A DNA stretch of 64,000 nucleotides from JAPLDP01 sp964628285 (lineage in GTDB: Bacteria > Bacteroidota > Bacteroidia > Bacteroidales > JAGONC01). A program made the position numbers and the translations under genes. The DNA is taken from NCBI GenBank assembly GCA_964628285.1, contig CAZVNP010000007.1:1-64000 (forward strand), given 5' to 3'. This document shows, piece by piece, positions 14,062-23,730 of this stretch (position 1 is its first letter; each line of letters begins with the position of its first letter). The notes below the pieces were generated by a model. It was not told the DNA's origin. It saw only the letters and a list, made by a program, of their open reading frames with translations, and did not search any database.

Positions 14062-16473
14062 GTGCATGCTATTCTGCGAAGTGCCTTAAATTTGTTCTTC
14101 CTGAAATTCCGGACGATATTGAAAAAAAACGGTGTCTCCATACCTGTTGTTTTAGCAGTGGCTTTGTTATTCTTAACAGGGTGCTCCAGCACACGATGGC
14201 TGAAGCAGCCGGGATACCTTGTCAACCGCAATACCATAACCGTTGACGATAAAAAAGTTGAGGTTTCCGAGCTTGAGAACTATCTCGAGCAGAAACCCAA
14301 TAAACGGCTTCTGGGGCTTTTCAGGGTAAGTTCCTGGATTTATGCGAAAACCGGTGAGGGTAAACCCCGGAAAGCCAAGGTCTGGTTTAGGCGCAGGTTC
14401 GGCAAGCCACCTGTGATGCTCGATAACAATCTCACCGACAACGCGTGCCGCGACATGAGGATTTACCTTCATAACATCGGTTATTTCAATGCCACGGTGA
14501 CACCTGAATACATCTACAGGAAGAATAAGGTTAACATTCATTATATGGTAGTAGCCGGACGTCCTTACATCATAAGGGATACCTCCTGGATCATTCCTGA
14601 TGACACCCTGCGGCGCTATGTCGTATCCGGTCTTACGGGCTCGCTCATCAGGCCCGGCGATCCATTCAATGCTTACACCTTGGACAGCGAGCGCGACCGC
14701 ATCACCAGGCAACTCAAGAACCTGGGCTATTATGATTTCGTGAAGGATTACATCTCCTATGATGTGGATACCACCCTCAGCGATTACAGGCTGGATATCG
14801 CGGCCCATATCGCCAATGTGCGCACTCTCTCACCCCTTTATCCCGATTCGGTGATAGAGGTCAATCACAAAAGATTCATTCTTAATAACATATATGTCAA
14901 TCCTGATGTCAATGTCCAGCTTCCGGCAGGTGCTCATTATGATACCCTTCAATACATGTTGCATCTGGGTCACCACGATTCACTGAGCGGGTACTATTTC
15001 CTTCATCATGGCCCTTTCAGCACCAGACCCAAAGTATATGTTCAATCCATTTTTTTCAAAAAAGGTGATCTTTATCATCAGGATGATGTGACGGAAACGA
15101 GTAACGGGCTGTCACGCCTGCCGGTGACGCGACTGGCCACCATCAATTTTGACAACCACGCCTCGCCGTTTTTAGGGAGTGATTACGGTATGCTTGACTG
15201 CCGTATTAACATTGCTCGTCCGCCTATCAATTCCTTTTCCATTGAGACCGATGTCACCAACTCGGCGGGTAATCCGGGGCTGGCCGCCAATCTTTCCTTT
15301 CAGAACAAGAATATCTTCAGGGGTGCGGAGCTCTTCAGGATACAACTGCATGCTGCTGCCGAGTCGCAGAGCTCAGCACAAAAGGTGACCAAATACCTTG
15401 GCGTTTTCAACACCCTCACGGGCGGGTTGGAGCTCAGCCTGCAGTTCCCGCGGTTTCTCGCTCCCATCAGCCAGGACCGTTTTCCCAAATATTTCAAGCC
15501 ACGCACCTCCATCATCAACAGTTATTTTTATGAGCGGTGGCCTTACTATGAACGCTACCTGTCGAACCTCACCTATGGTTATGACTGGGATCCGACCCCC
15601 CATACTCATCATTCGCTCTATCCCTTTGAACTGAGCTCGGTGAGCATCAACGTGTTCGATTCCACCGAGTTTTATAAGGTTATTTATGGGGGTCATGATC
15701 TGAGGCTCATCGAGCAGTATACCGACCACATCATCTTCGGCATGTTATACAAGTTTATATACAGCACACAGCAATTTAAGAAACCGGTCAATTTCATTTT
15801 TCTGGAGCTGGATGGCGAATCAAGCGGGAATATCCTGTATGCTTTCACAGGTTTGGCGGGGACGCATAAGAATCCTGAGGATAAGTACATCGTCCTGGGT
15901 ATTCCTTTTGCTCAGTACCTTAAAGGAACCTCTGATTTCAGGTATTATAATTACCTGAATGAGAAGAATGTTATTATTTACAGGGGATATGTCGGACTGG
16001 GATGGCCTTATGGCAATTCACGGGCTTTACCCTTCGAGAGGGCTTTTTATGGGGGTGGCGCCAATGATATGAGGGGTTACACTTACCTGTTGCTTGGTCC
16101 CGGCTCATATCATAATGATACGATAAAAAATATTTACCGCATGGGTGATATTAAACTCATGGGTAATGTGGAATACCGTTTTCCCATCTATAAGTTCATT
16201 CATGGTGCCCTGTTCACCGATGCCGGTAACATATGGCTGGCGCATGAGAGTGAGACTTTCCCCGGGGGTGTTTTCCAATTCGACACGTTTTTAAGGCAGG
16301 TAGCCATCGACGTGGGCATAGGCCTGCGGTTGGATTTCGATTTTTTCATCTTCCGGGTCGATGTTGCCTCGCCTTTTCATGATCCGGCCCGTAAACCAGG
16401 CGAGCGGTGGTTGTTCACCAACGGCAACGTGTGGAACCTGGTATGGAACTTCGCCATAGGATATCCTTTCTGA
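14062..16473 (+). CDS. tamL: TamL-like Omp85 outer-membrane assembly lipoprotein
   Basis: An 803-residue protein. The N-terminus has a lipoprotein signal (PVVLAVALLFLTGCSS), so the mature protein is lipidated at Cys near residue 41. POTRA-like repeats follow (DMRIYLHNIGYFNATVTPEY; LKNLGYYDFVKDYISYDVD). The C-terminal half is a surface-antigen beta-barrel (LPFERAFYGGGANDMRGY, GNVEYRFPIYKFIHGALFTDAGNIW). The Bacteroidota lipoprotein variant of TamA is known as TamL and works in outer-membrane protein insertion. No tamB gene is adjacent here, which is somewhat unusual. The only plausible start is the ATG at 14062. Confidence 0.82.
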   Translation: MHAILRSALNLFFLKFRTILKKNGVSIPVVLAVALLFLTGCSSTRWLKQPGYLVNRNTITVDDKKVEVSELENYLEQKPNKRLLGLFRVSSWIYAKTGEGKPRKAKVWFRRRFGKPPVMLDNNLTDNACRDMRIYLHNIGYFNATVTPEYIYRKNKVNIHYMVVAGRPYIIRDTSWIIPDDTLRRYVVSGLTGSLIRPGDPFNAYTLDSERDRITRQLKNLGYYDFVKDYISYDVDTTLSDYRLDIAAHIANVRTLSPLYPDSVIEVNHKRFILNNIYVNPDVNVQLPAGAHYDTLQYMLHLGHHDSLSGYYFLHHGPFSTRPKVYVQSIFFKKGDLYHQDDVTETSNGLSRLPVTRLATINFDNHASPFLGSDYGMLDCRINIARPPINSFSIETDVTNSAGNPGLAANLSFQNKNIFRGAELFRIQLHAAAESQSSAQKVTKYLGVFNTLTGGLELSLQFPRFLAPISQDRFPKYFKPRTSIINSYFYERWPYYERYLSNLTYGYDWDPTPHTHHSLYPFELSSVSINVFDSTEFYKVIYGGHDLRLIEQYTDHIIFGMLYKFIYSTQQFKKPVNFIFLELDGESSGNILYAFTGLAGTHKNPEDKYIVLGIPFAQYLKGTSDFRYYNYLNEKNVIIYRGYVGLGWPYGNSRALPFERAFYGGGANDMRGYTYLLLGPGSYHNDTIKNIYRMGDIKLMGNVEYRFPIYKFIHGALFTDAGNIWLAHESETFPGGVFQFDTFLRQVAIDVGIGLRLDFDFFIFRVDVASPFHDPARKPGERWLFTNGNVWNLVWNFAIGYPF

Positions 16474-16531
16474 TGATTGTAACAGATCATATATCCATTT
16501 GCCCTCACCATATCATTACGCGTGAGAAGAT

Positions 16532-16565
16532 GCCAATTGTCAACTGTCAACTGCCAACTGCCGAC
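16532..16565. repeat. Short tandem 10-bp repeat (CAACTGYCAA type)
   Basis: Three to four tandem units of the type CAACTGTCAA / CAACTGCCAA lie in the 96-base gap between tamL and the helicase gene. This kind of degenerate repeat is often seen between genes in Bacteroidota. It was read through by a longer upstream start for the helicase, which I therefore reject. Confidence 0.55.
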
Positions 16566-16569
16566 TATT

Positions 16570-17994
16570 ATGACCACATCCGCCATTGAACATATGCTGC
16601 TTCGGCAATTCCCTTACACTCCCACACCGGGACAGGAGGAACTCATTGCCAGGCTGGCGGCATTCCTGATTGATTTTACCTCCCCCTCTATCTTTGTGCT
16701 GAAGGGTTATGCCGGCACCGGCAAGACCACCATTGTCAGCGCTCTGGTGCGTATTTTACCGGCTTTGAACAAGCAGGCCGTCCTTCTGGCTCCGACGGGG
16801 CGGGCAGCAAAGGTGCTGGCAGGTTATGCGGGCCGGCAGGCTCTGACCGTACACAAGAAGATATACCGCTTGCATGCTGCCGGTGACGGCAGCGTGGTCA
16901 TGACCCTGCAGCAAAATCAGCATGCCGACACGTTGTTCATTGTGGATGAAGCTTCCATGATCCAAAATGATAATCCCAACGATTTCAGTCTGTTCTCACA
17001 ACGCAATCTGCTCGATGACCTGTTGTTTTATATCAGCCAGGGCAGGCATTGCAAGCTTCTTCTCATCGGTGACACGGCGCAGTTACCACCCGTCGGTCTG
17101 ACTCTCAGCCCGGCGCTGGATACGGCTTATATGAAAGCAGCCTACCACCGCGATATCATTGAACAGGAGCTGACCGGTGTCGTGCGGCAGGCTCATGACT
17201 CGGGCATTCTTTATAACGCCACCGCCATCCGCCATAAGATTAGCCTGGGTGATGCGGCGCCTCCTTTTTTCAGCATCGGATCTTTTGATGACCTGGCACC
17301 CGTCAGCGGTTATGATTTCGAGGAGCTGCTCAATGCGGCGTACACCGCCCACGGGTGGGGTGAGGTGGTGGTGATATGCCGCTCCAACAAAAGAGCCAAC
17401 ATCTATAACCGTGAGATACGCCGCCGTGTTCTGTACCAGGAAGATGAGATTACCACGGGTGATTACCTGATGGTGGTCAGGAACAATTATTACTGGCTTC
17501 CGGCCGGCAGCCAGGCGGGATTTCTTGCCAATGGAGATATCATTAAAATACTCCGCATCAAAAAGTATCATGAGCTCTATGGTTTCAGGTTTGCCGATAT
17601 GACCGTCCAAATGGTCGATTACCCTGATGGGGAGGAGATCGATACGAGGATCATCCTTGATACCCTGTACAGTGAGTCAGCATCTCTCACCAGGGAGGAA
17701 AGCACGAACCTGTTCACTGCCGTGATGGAAGATTATACCGATACGGCACACAGACGTTCACGCGTCGAGAAGGTCCGTAACAATCCTTTCTTCAATGCCC
17801 TGCAGGTCAAATTTGCCTATGCTCTGACATGCCACAAGACGCTGGGAGGGCAGTGGAATACTGTCTTTGTTGACCAGGGTTATCTCAGAGATGAGATGAT
17901 CAATGTCGAGTTCCTGCGATGGTTGTACACGGCCGTGACACGTGCCAAACAACAGCTTTTTCTGGTAAATTTCGAGGAAAGGTTTTTTATGTGA
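16570..17994 (+). CDS. SF1 helicase, RecD/Pif1-like AAA-type ATPase
   Basis: About 474 residues from the ATG at 16570. Helicase motif I is LKGYAGTGKTTIV, motif Ia LLAPTGRAAKVL, motif II FIVDEASMI, and motif III LLIGDTAQLPPVG. The C-terminal part holds FAYALTCHKTLGGQWNTVFVD and LYTAVTRAKQQLFLV, the UvrD/RecD-like motifs V and VI. It is a superfamily 1 (SF1B-like) DNA helicase that probably acts in recombination or repair. An upstream ATG at 16522 would translate the intergenic repeat and is less likely. Confidence 0.85.
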   Translation: MTTSAIEHMLLRQFPYTPTPGQEELIARLAAFLIDFTSPSIFVLKGYAGTGKTTIVSALVRILPALNKQAVLLAPTGRAAKVLAGYAGRQALTVHKKIYRLHAAGDGSVVMTLQQNQHADTLFIVDEASMIQNDNPNDFSLFSQRNLLDDLLFYISQGRHCKLLLIGDTAQLPPVGLTLSPALDTAYMKAAYHRDIIEQELTGVVRQAHDSGILYNATAIRHKISLGDAAPPFFSIGSFDDLAPVSGYDFEELLNAAYTAHGWGEVVVICRSNKRANIYNREIRRRVLYQEDEITTGDYLMVVRNNYYWLPAGSQAGFLANGDIIKILRIKKYHELYGFRFADMTVQMVDYPDGEEIDTRIILDTLYSESASLTREESTNLFTAVMEDYTDTAHRRSRVEKVRNNPFFNALQVKFAYALTCHKTLGGQWNTVFVDQGYLRDEMINVEFLRWLYTAVTRAKQQLFLVNFEERFFM

Positions 17995-18018
17995 AAAACC
18001 GGCGTGGGGTGGTAAAAG

Positions 18019-18495
18019 TTATTGGGTGATTATCACTACGGCATAGGCAGAGAGGCCTTCCTCACGGCCTACAAATCCCAGTTTCTCAGTTGTCGTCGCC
18101 TTTATCGAAATATCGTCAGGCCGGATACTCAAAATGCCGGCCAGGACTTTTTTCATTTCGGGGACATGGGGTGATATTTTGGGATGCTGCAGACAGACGG
18201 TGGTATCGATGTTTCCGATATGGTATCCTTTTTTATCCAGCATGGCTTTCACTTTTCGCAACAGCATTTTACTGTCGATGCCTTTATATTCTTCAGAGGT
18301 GTCGGGGAAGAGGGTGCCGATATCGGGCAGGGCGGCAGCGCCGAGGAGGGCATCGCAAATGGCATGAATGAGGACATCGGCATCGGAATGTCCCAGGGCA
18401 CCTTTGGAATGGGGGATCGCCACACCGCCGAGGATCAGCGTGGTAGCCGGCTTAAGCTGATGAACATCAAAGCCAAAGCCCGTTCTGATTCTCAT
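18019..18495 (-). CDS. ispF: 2-C-methyl-D-erythritol 2,4-cyclodiphosphate synthase
   Basis: A 158-residue protein of full family length. It has the metal ligands in FGFDVHQL, the HSDADVLIHAICDALLGAA signature, DIGTLFPDTSEEYKGIDSKM and the closing TTTEKLGFVGREEGLSAYAV. It makes the cyclic diphosphate intermediate of the non-mevalonate isoprenoid pathway. Its ATG overlaps the porV stop codon (ATGA), so it is translationally coupled to porV. This links an isoprenoid gene to the T9SS cluster, but there is no evident functional link. Confidence 0.97.
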   Translation of the reverse strand: MRIRTGFGFDVHQLKPATTLILGGVAIPHSKGALGHSDADVLIHAICDALLGAAALPDIGTLFPDTSEEYKGIDSKMLLRKVKAMLDKKGYHIGNIDTTVCLQHPKISPHVPEMKKVLAGILSIRPDDISIKATTTEKLGFVGREEGLSAYAVVIITQ

Positions 18496-19733
18496 ATGTT
18501 CGGTTTATTCGTGTTTTTCTTGCCTACGGCATCGAAGTTAAAGGTGAGCGTGAACCGCAGGGTGTTCTCCAAAGGATTCTTCTGATCGGTGGGAATAAGG
18601 TATGAGAAATCCAGTCCGAACACGTTGTAGCGAAGACTGGCACCTAAGGTGAAAAATTTACGGTTACCTTTGGTTTTGTCTTCCCAGAAATACCCGCCCC
18701 TGATACCGAATTGCTTGTCGTACCAGTATTCGGCGCCGATGCTGAAACTGAATTCACGTATCTCTTCCTCAAAACCGCCGGGGGCATCATAAAAGGACTG
18801 ATACATGGCCCTCACGATGCCGATATTGGGGTCCCTGCCCGCCAGAATAACGTTCTTGTTGATGGTGGTGTCGTTGCCGTTGATAATGGTATCGTTACCA
18901 TAGACAGGGGATGTGGGGACGAGTAATTTATTCACGTCGATCATGAAGGAAAGGGTGTTGTATTCATCGATATCGAGGGTGATGGAGGGGCCTAAACGAA
19001 GGTTGGTGGGGATAAAATCCTTTTCGGTATTATCGTCGCTGTATGATATCTTGGAGCCTATGTTGGAAATGTTGACGCCCAGGTTGAATGAACCGCCATA
19101 GAGGGAATTGCTTTTTAGGGGGGTGGTATAGTAAAAAGCCACGTCGGTGGCACCGGCATTACCCGCTTTTGTGGCCGCTCCTGCCACATTCTGTCCCTGT
19201 GTCAACTGCGAATGGATAAAACGTGCCGACACGGCAGCCGACCATTTGGGACCCAGTTTACGGGAATAGGTGACATCGACTGAAAATTCGTTGGGTTTGT
19301 AATTACCGATGATTTCGCCGGTGATATCCGTGAAGGTGATGTCACCCAGTGAAAAGTAAAGCAGGGAAGCGCCGATGGTTTGCTTATCGTCGATACGTTT
19401 AAATCCGGCCAGGTAAGCCAGGTTAATATCGCTGACCAGGGCCCGCAGCCAGGGGCTGTAAGAGACCGAGAAGCCCATATCCTTGTCGACGAAGGCGTAT
19501 TTCGCCGGGTTCCAGTGCATGGAATTGGCGTCGGGGGAAGAGGAAACGCCGGCATCGCCCATGCCGCCACCTCTGGCGTCGGGAGCTATCATCAGGAAAG
19601 GAACAGCTGTGGTGATGGTGTTCAACTCCCGACCGGTATAATTATATTTAGGACTCTGGGCAGTCGCTACACACATGATGAACAACAGACCTGACAGCAC
19701 CATCAGCTTACGGTTCAGAGAAATTTTTTGCAT
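18492..19733 (-). CDS. porV: T9SS outer-membrane shuttle protein PorV (LptO)
   Basis: About 413 residues from the ATG at 19733 (MQKISLNRKLMVLSGLLFIMCVATAQ signal). The 14-stranded FadL-like barrel family is recognised from ITTAVPFLMIAPDARGGGMGDAGVSSSPDANSMHWNPAKYAF, SYSPWLRAL, GGSFNLGVNISNIGSKISY and GASLRYNVFGLDFSYL. PorV binds the C-terminal signal of T9SS cargo and passes it to the PorU sortase. Gene order porU-porV is conserved in the phylum. A 5'-extended start at 19820 is less likely: a -7-like box lies at 19755-19762 and the signal peptide begins at the internal ATG. Confidence 0.95.
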   Translation of the reverse strand: MQKISLNRKLMVLSGLLFIMCVATAQSPKYNYTGRELNTITTAVPFLMIAPDARGGGMGDAGVSSSPDANSMHWNPAKYAFVDKDMGFSVSYSPWLRALVSDINLAYLAGFKRIDDKQTIGASLLYFSLGDITFTDITGEIIGNYKPNEFSVDVTYSRKLGPKWSAAVSARFIHSQLTQGQNVAGAATKAGNAGATDVAFYYTTPLKSNSLYGGSFNLGVNISNIGSKISYSDDNTEKDFIPTNLRLGPSITLDIDEYNTLSFMIDVNKLLVPTSPVYGNDTIINGNDTTINKNVILAGRDPNIGIVRAMYQSFYDAPGGFEEEIREFSFSIGAEYWYDKQFGIRGGYFWEDKTKGNRKFFTLGASLRYNVFGLDFSYLIPTDQKNPLENTLRFTLTFNFDAVGKKNTNKPNI

Positions 19734-19754
19734 AAGACAGGCATTTTGGGGTTG

Positions 19755-19762
19755 CAAAGATA
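19755..19762 (-). promoter_or_regulatory. -7 promoter box before porV
   Basis: On the minus strand TATCTTTG matches TAnnTTTG and lies 22 bases before the chosen porV start. No TTTG box is found at the proper distance. If used, initiation would lie downstream of the 5'-extended start, which supports the shorter porV. Confidence 0.4.
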
Positions 19763-19824
19763 TGAAAAAATTTTTGATAAATAAACGCTTATTGATGACT
19801 CTTATTGTACGCCGGGACAACTTG

Positions 19825-22800
19825 TTATTTTAGGATAATCAATTTACCGGATAACGTTTGAATGGAGTTCTTATTATTATCGACGGTGACAGAATATAGG
19901 TACATGCCGCGACCCAGTCTTTGCCCGTTATCACCGTTACCGTCCCAGGTGATGGGAGGCGCATGATAGCCTTGTGACAGCACCGTGAGGGGTCCGATGG
20001 TTTTTACCAGTTTCCCCAAGATATTAAAAACACGGATCTCCACTTTAAGTTCAGCATTAAACTGGTTATCATCGAAAGTAAAGGAGGTCCCTTCGGTTAC
20101 AGGATTGGGGTAATTATACAGGTGTGATAAGCCCAGTGTGATGGATCGCGAAACGATAAAATCCGTTGTCACCGTGGAGGAATTGTTCATCAGATCCCAT
20201 GCTTTAAGGGTGACGGTGTGAGGTCCGTCGTCGAGGTCATAAAGCGGGTAGGCCAGCGACCCGCACCGGTAGTTATCAAGACCAAATTCAAAATAATTAT
20301 TGAGAACAAACAGGTTGTTTGGATCATTGTCAAGGTAGGCTACGATATCGTGACCTATACCGTTGCCGTTGGCATTTATCCCGCTGCTGTCGCACATAAA
20401 AGCCAGCAGGATGGGATTTTCGTTGACCAGGGAGCCTGGTGTAAAAATGGTATCGTTGAGATACAGGGTGATCTCAGGGCCCTGCAGGTCGCCGCCGGCA
20501 GAGGCATCCATGCCGCCGATGACGAAGTTATTGAAGTAGCCGCCGGCATCGGTGGTGCCGTCGGTGGCATAATAGCTTATTTTCCCGAAACCATAATTGT
20601 AGGCGATATCCTGTGGGACTTTAAAGGTGAAAGTGAAGGTTCCGTTGACGACGGTGGCCTGACCCTTGAACAGGATGTCTTTTTGTATCAGGAAAGTGTC
20701 GGGAATGCTCTTTGGATCATTGCCGAGGGTAGAACAGACAGAGGTTTTATCATAGACAACCGGATAAACGATACCGTTAAAGTTGGTTTGAGTGTTTCCG
20801 TTATCGTCCACCACAGCACCTTTGACCGTCACTTTGGTCAGGGCCCGGATGGTATCGGCCGCGTCGGTGAGCGCCCTGTTATTAAAAGCTGTTGTCACCA
20901 CATTGAAAGAGGGGTATGACAGCCTCAGGGCAGGATCGCCCAGCAGGACGACGTTCCTGAGGTTATCGTTAGCCGGGTTTTTCGACAGCATGATGAGGTC
21001 ACCCATACGCCAGTACTTACCATCGGTTTTTTCAAACACGTGGGTATAAAAGCGCTGGTTTAAAGTAAAATTGGACTGGGCAAATGCCAACCTGGTGGTG
21101 GTGATCAGTGCGATGCCGCCTCCGGAAGGGTTGAGGAACACCTCTTCGCCTGCGGAAGTCCTCGCCGGATCATCAAAGCGGCTGAATTCACATGTGGCGG
21201 TGACAAAGAAAGGAAGCTTGTCGTAATTGGTCCAGTGCATGATATCCTGCATCTCCAGCACCTTTTCGTTAGACCAGCCTTCCTCGCCGCCATGACCGGT
21301 ATAATTCATTATGAGCAGGCCGTTGTTGATACTTGTATTAAGGTCGGCCTTAGCGTCGGGATAGCGCGGACCTCCGGGGGTGGACACCTGTGTGTAGGCA
21401 TCGTAATAGATTTTATTGATATTGATGGTCTTGTAATTATCGGCGACATAACCCGCCAGTTCTTCAGCCTGGTTAAAGTGCAGGTTGTTATCTTCATCGT
21501 CGGCGGCAAAACAGACCATATTACGCCAGTTGCCCATCACCTGGCTTGTGTTGCTCATGTAATGCTTTATTTTATCGACAATGATGGCCGCTTCTTCGGG
21601 ACTCTTCGCCGGCAGCCGGCCAATACCGATATCGACGCTGCCCATGGCGTTGTTACCTTCATCGGGATCATAAAGGCCAAAGAAATCATCCGTGACAAAC
21701 GAAGAGGTGAGGATGAGCGATTCCTTTGACTGGAACGTAGGGATCAGATTGGTATTTCCGGGGAGCCTGTCTTTGGGATCGTAACTGCCGTCACCGAACA
21801 GCAGCAGATAGCGCGGTTCTTCTCCGGCGGCAGCCCGTTCATAGAGCATCCTCATGAAATTGCGCAGGGCGGAGATATCCTGCGCGCCGGAGGAAAATTC
21901 ATTGTAAACCTGTTCCGGTGTGACAACCGTCACCGTGAGCCCGTCGTGATCGCGGTGCAGGGTGGCCAATTTTTCCGCCTGATCAAGAAAAGCGGAGGCC
22001 GTGATGATGACCATGTCCACCGGCTGCTGACCATGGAGGTTTTGGTTGGTCACCTTCCCGGCCATGACAGGAGAGTAAAATAGGGTTCCGTCGAAGGCAA
22101 TAAAATGCCTCAGCGAGTCGGTCGGCAGTCTGAAATGCAATTCATCGCCGTCCAGTGTTGTCGACACCTCGCTGATGTTCAGGGGATCGGTGACCTCCCA
22201 GATATTAACCTGCGAATTGGCATGATTTAATATGAATTCGCACACCTTGTCCCTGCCTGTAGAGGTGACATCGCGAAAGAGGGTTTGGCCTCCGGAGAAA
22301 GTAAGATGACGCCTTACGTTTACCTCCAGGTAGTTGAGCCATCCCAGGGAGGTGGCGGTAGGCACATCGTAAGTGACAACCAGATTGAAATCGGGACCGA
22401 AAACGTTAAAGTATCCGGCGGCCGTGGCTTTCCGGGCATAAATGGTGGTAGAGGAGGTTGCAATGCCGCTGATCTGGGCATCCAGGATATTTGTGCCACC
22501 GGAGGAGAGACTGAAGCTATTGGAGGTGGTCGATTTGCCGGCAACGACCAGCTTGGCGTAAACCATTGATGACGTATCGATGTCGGTGAAATGAAAAGAG
22601 ATGGTCTCGCTGTTGTCACCCTGCATATATTTTTTCCCATACCATTCCTTGCCTGACTTGATGAGGTTGACCAGATCGGCTTCATAACAGGCAAAGTCAT
22701 TAAAATCCTCAGCCGTATCTGTTGCCGGCAGGGTAGTGGAGGCTATCTGACCGATTCGTTTGGCCGGGCTGCCGGTGTCATGATCGGTAAGAAAATAGTA

Positions 22801-23670
22801 GGTATAGCTATCGTAAAGTTGTGCCTGATGTTCGAATTTGTCTCTGAATGGATTATAAATCCATTGTACAGGTGATTCACCGAAAAACAGGATGTAATCG
22901 GACGGGTCGAAGGAACCGTCTTCTTCTCCTGCGACCTGAATAGCTATTTGGGAAAGGTCATCATATGAATATTCAAAGTTGGATTCCGGAAGTAAGCCTG
23001 CCCTGTTGCCATACAGACGCAGCTCATGGGGATCGACCGTCGCCGGGTCCAAGCCGTAATTCTCCAGGTCGTTGTATGTGATGCGGTATAATCCGGATTG
23101 GGCAACTTTTATTTTTATCCAGTTTCCGTCGCGCAGAACGGAATTGTCGGCATATGTGTGTACGACATTTTCACGCCGGCTGTGAACACCCGGTATGATA
23201 GTTATCCCAAAGGACAGGAGTTTCTCATAATGACCGGTCAGAGCATTCATGCGCAAGGGCAGGAGGGTCAGATAAAGGTAAGGTTGTTTTCGCTCATGGG
23301 CGATGTTCGCGATCACATGGAAATCATCACCTACGGACGCCATTCCCATGGATGTCAGAGTCTCCAGGACGCCTGTGACCACTTCACCGGCCTCCTCATA
23401 TTGGATATCGGTCAGCTGCACCTGCACCGTGGCGTAATCCTCATCGAGCCGGATGCTCTCGGTATACACAGGCAGAAAGCCGAAATTTTGAGGATCAAAC
23501 CCTGCCCCTTCGAAATAGGGTGTCATCACCGATTCGGTCGCAGAAATCTCATAGGGAACGGTCCCTCTCCAGGTGATGGTCCTGTTTGTTTCCGGACCGC
23601 ACATACCGGTCATTGGAGGTGCAAGGAACAGAAAGAGATGGAAGATATAGAGAAGTTTCTTATGTATCAT
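19825..23670 (-). CDS. porU: PorU-like T9SS sortase, C25 peptidase family (copy A, porV-proximal)
   Basis: A 1281-residue exported protein with an N-terminal signal (LLYIFHLFLFLAPPMTGMCG). The gingipain (C25) domain has RYLLLFGDGSYDPK, the catalytic His in MNYTGHGGEEGW (H793) and the catalytic Cys in FVTATCEFSRFDDP (C827). A C-terminal Ig-like region ends with a FlgD/sorting-type domain (YNYPNPVTEGTSFTF...). PorU cleaves the C-terminal signal of T9SS cargo and attaches it to A-LPS. It lies just upstream of porV and just downstream of a second porU. Both catalytic residues are intact. Confidence 0.95.
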   Translation of the reverse strand: MIHKKLLYIFHLFLFLAPPMTGMCGPETNRTITWRGTVPYEISATESVMTPYFEGAGFDPQNFGFLPVYTESIRLDEDYATVQVQLTDIQYEEAGEVVTGVLETLTSMGMASVGDDFHVIANIAHERKQPYLYLTLLPLRMNALTGHYEKLLSFGITIIPGVHSRRENVVHTYADNSVLRDGNWIKIKVAQSGLYRITYNDLENYGLDPATVDPHELRLYGNRAGLLPESNFEYSYDDLSQIAIQVAGEEDGSFDPSDYILFFGESPVQWIYNPFRDKFEHQAQLYDSYTYYFLTDHDTGSPAKRIGQIASTTLPATDTAEDFNDFACYEADLVNLIKSGKEWYGKKYMQGDNSETISFHFTDIDTSSMVYAKLVVAGKSTTSNSFSLSSGGTNILDAQISGIATSSTTIYARKATAAGYFNVFGPDFNLVVTYDVPTATSLGWLNYLEVNVRRHLTFSGGQTLFRDVTSTGRDKVCEFILNHANSQVNIWEVTDPLNISEVSTTLDGDELHFRLPTDSLRHFIAFDGTLFYSPVMAGKVTNQNLHGQQPVDMVIITASAFLDQAEKLATLHRDHDGLTVTVVTPEQVYNEFSSGAQDISALRNFMRMLYERAAAGEEPRYLLLFGDGSYDPKDRLPGNTNLIPTFQSKESLILTSSFVTDDFFGLYDPDEGNNAMGSVDIGIGRLPAKSPEEAAIIVDKIKHYMSNTSQVMGNWRNMVCFAADDEDNNLHFNQAEELAGYVADNYKTININKIYYDAYTQVSTPGGPRYPDAKADLNTSINNGLLIMNYTGHGGEEGWSNEKVLEMQDIMHWTNYDKLPFFVTATCEFSRFDDPARTSAGEEVFLNPSGGGIALITTTRLAFAQSNFTLNQRFYTHVFEKTDGKYWRMGDLIMLSKNPANDNLRNVVLLGDPALRLSYPSFNVVTTAFNNRALTDAADTIRALTKVTVKGAVVDDNGNTQTNFNGIVYPVVYDKTSVCSTLGNDPKSIPDTFLIQKDILFKGQATVVNGTFTFTFKVPQDIAYNYGFGKISYYATDGTTDAGGYFNNFVIGGMDASAGGDLQGPEITLYLNDTIFTPGSLVNENPILLAFMCDSSGINANGNGIGHDIVAYLDNDPNNLFVLNNYFEFGLDNYRCGSLAYPLYDLDDGPHTVTLKAWDLMNNSSTVTTDFIVSRSITLGLSHLYNYPNPVTEGTSFTFDDNQFNAELKVEIRVFNILGKLVKTIGPLTVLSQGYHAPPITWDGNGDNGQRLGRGMYLYSVTVDNNKNSIQTLSGKLIILK

Positions 23671-23730
23671 TGCAATGTTTTTAATATATCGTGTTTAACA
23701 ACTGTTGCTATGGTGCGGGCATGCCTTATC

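Noticed and set aside
16522..16569. Upstream start for the helicase gene
   Set aside because: It would translate the tandem CAACTGYCAA repeat into an LSTVNCQLP-type peptide not seen in the family; the ATG at 16570 is preferred.
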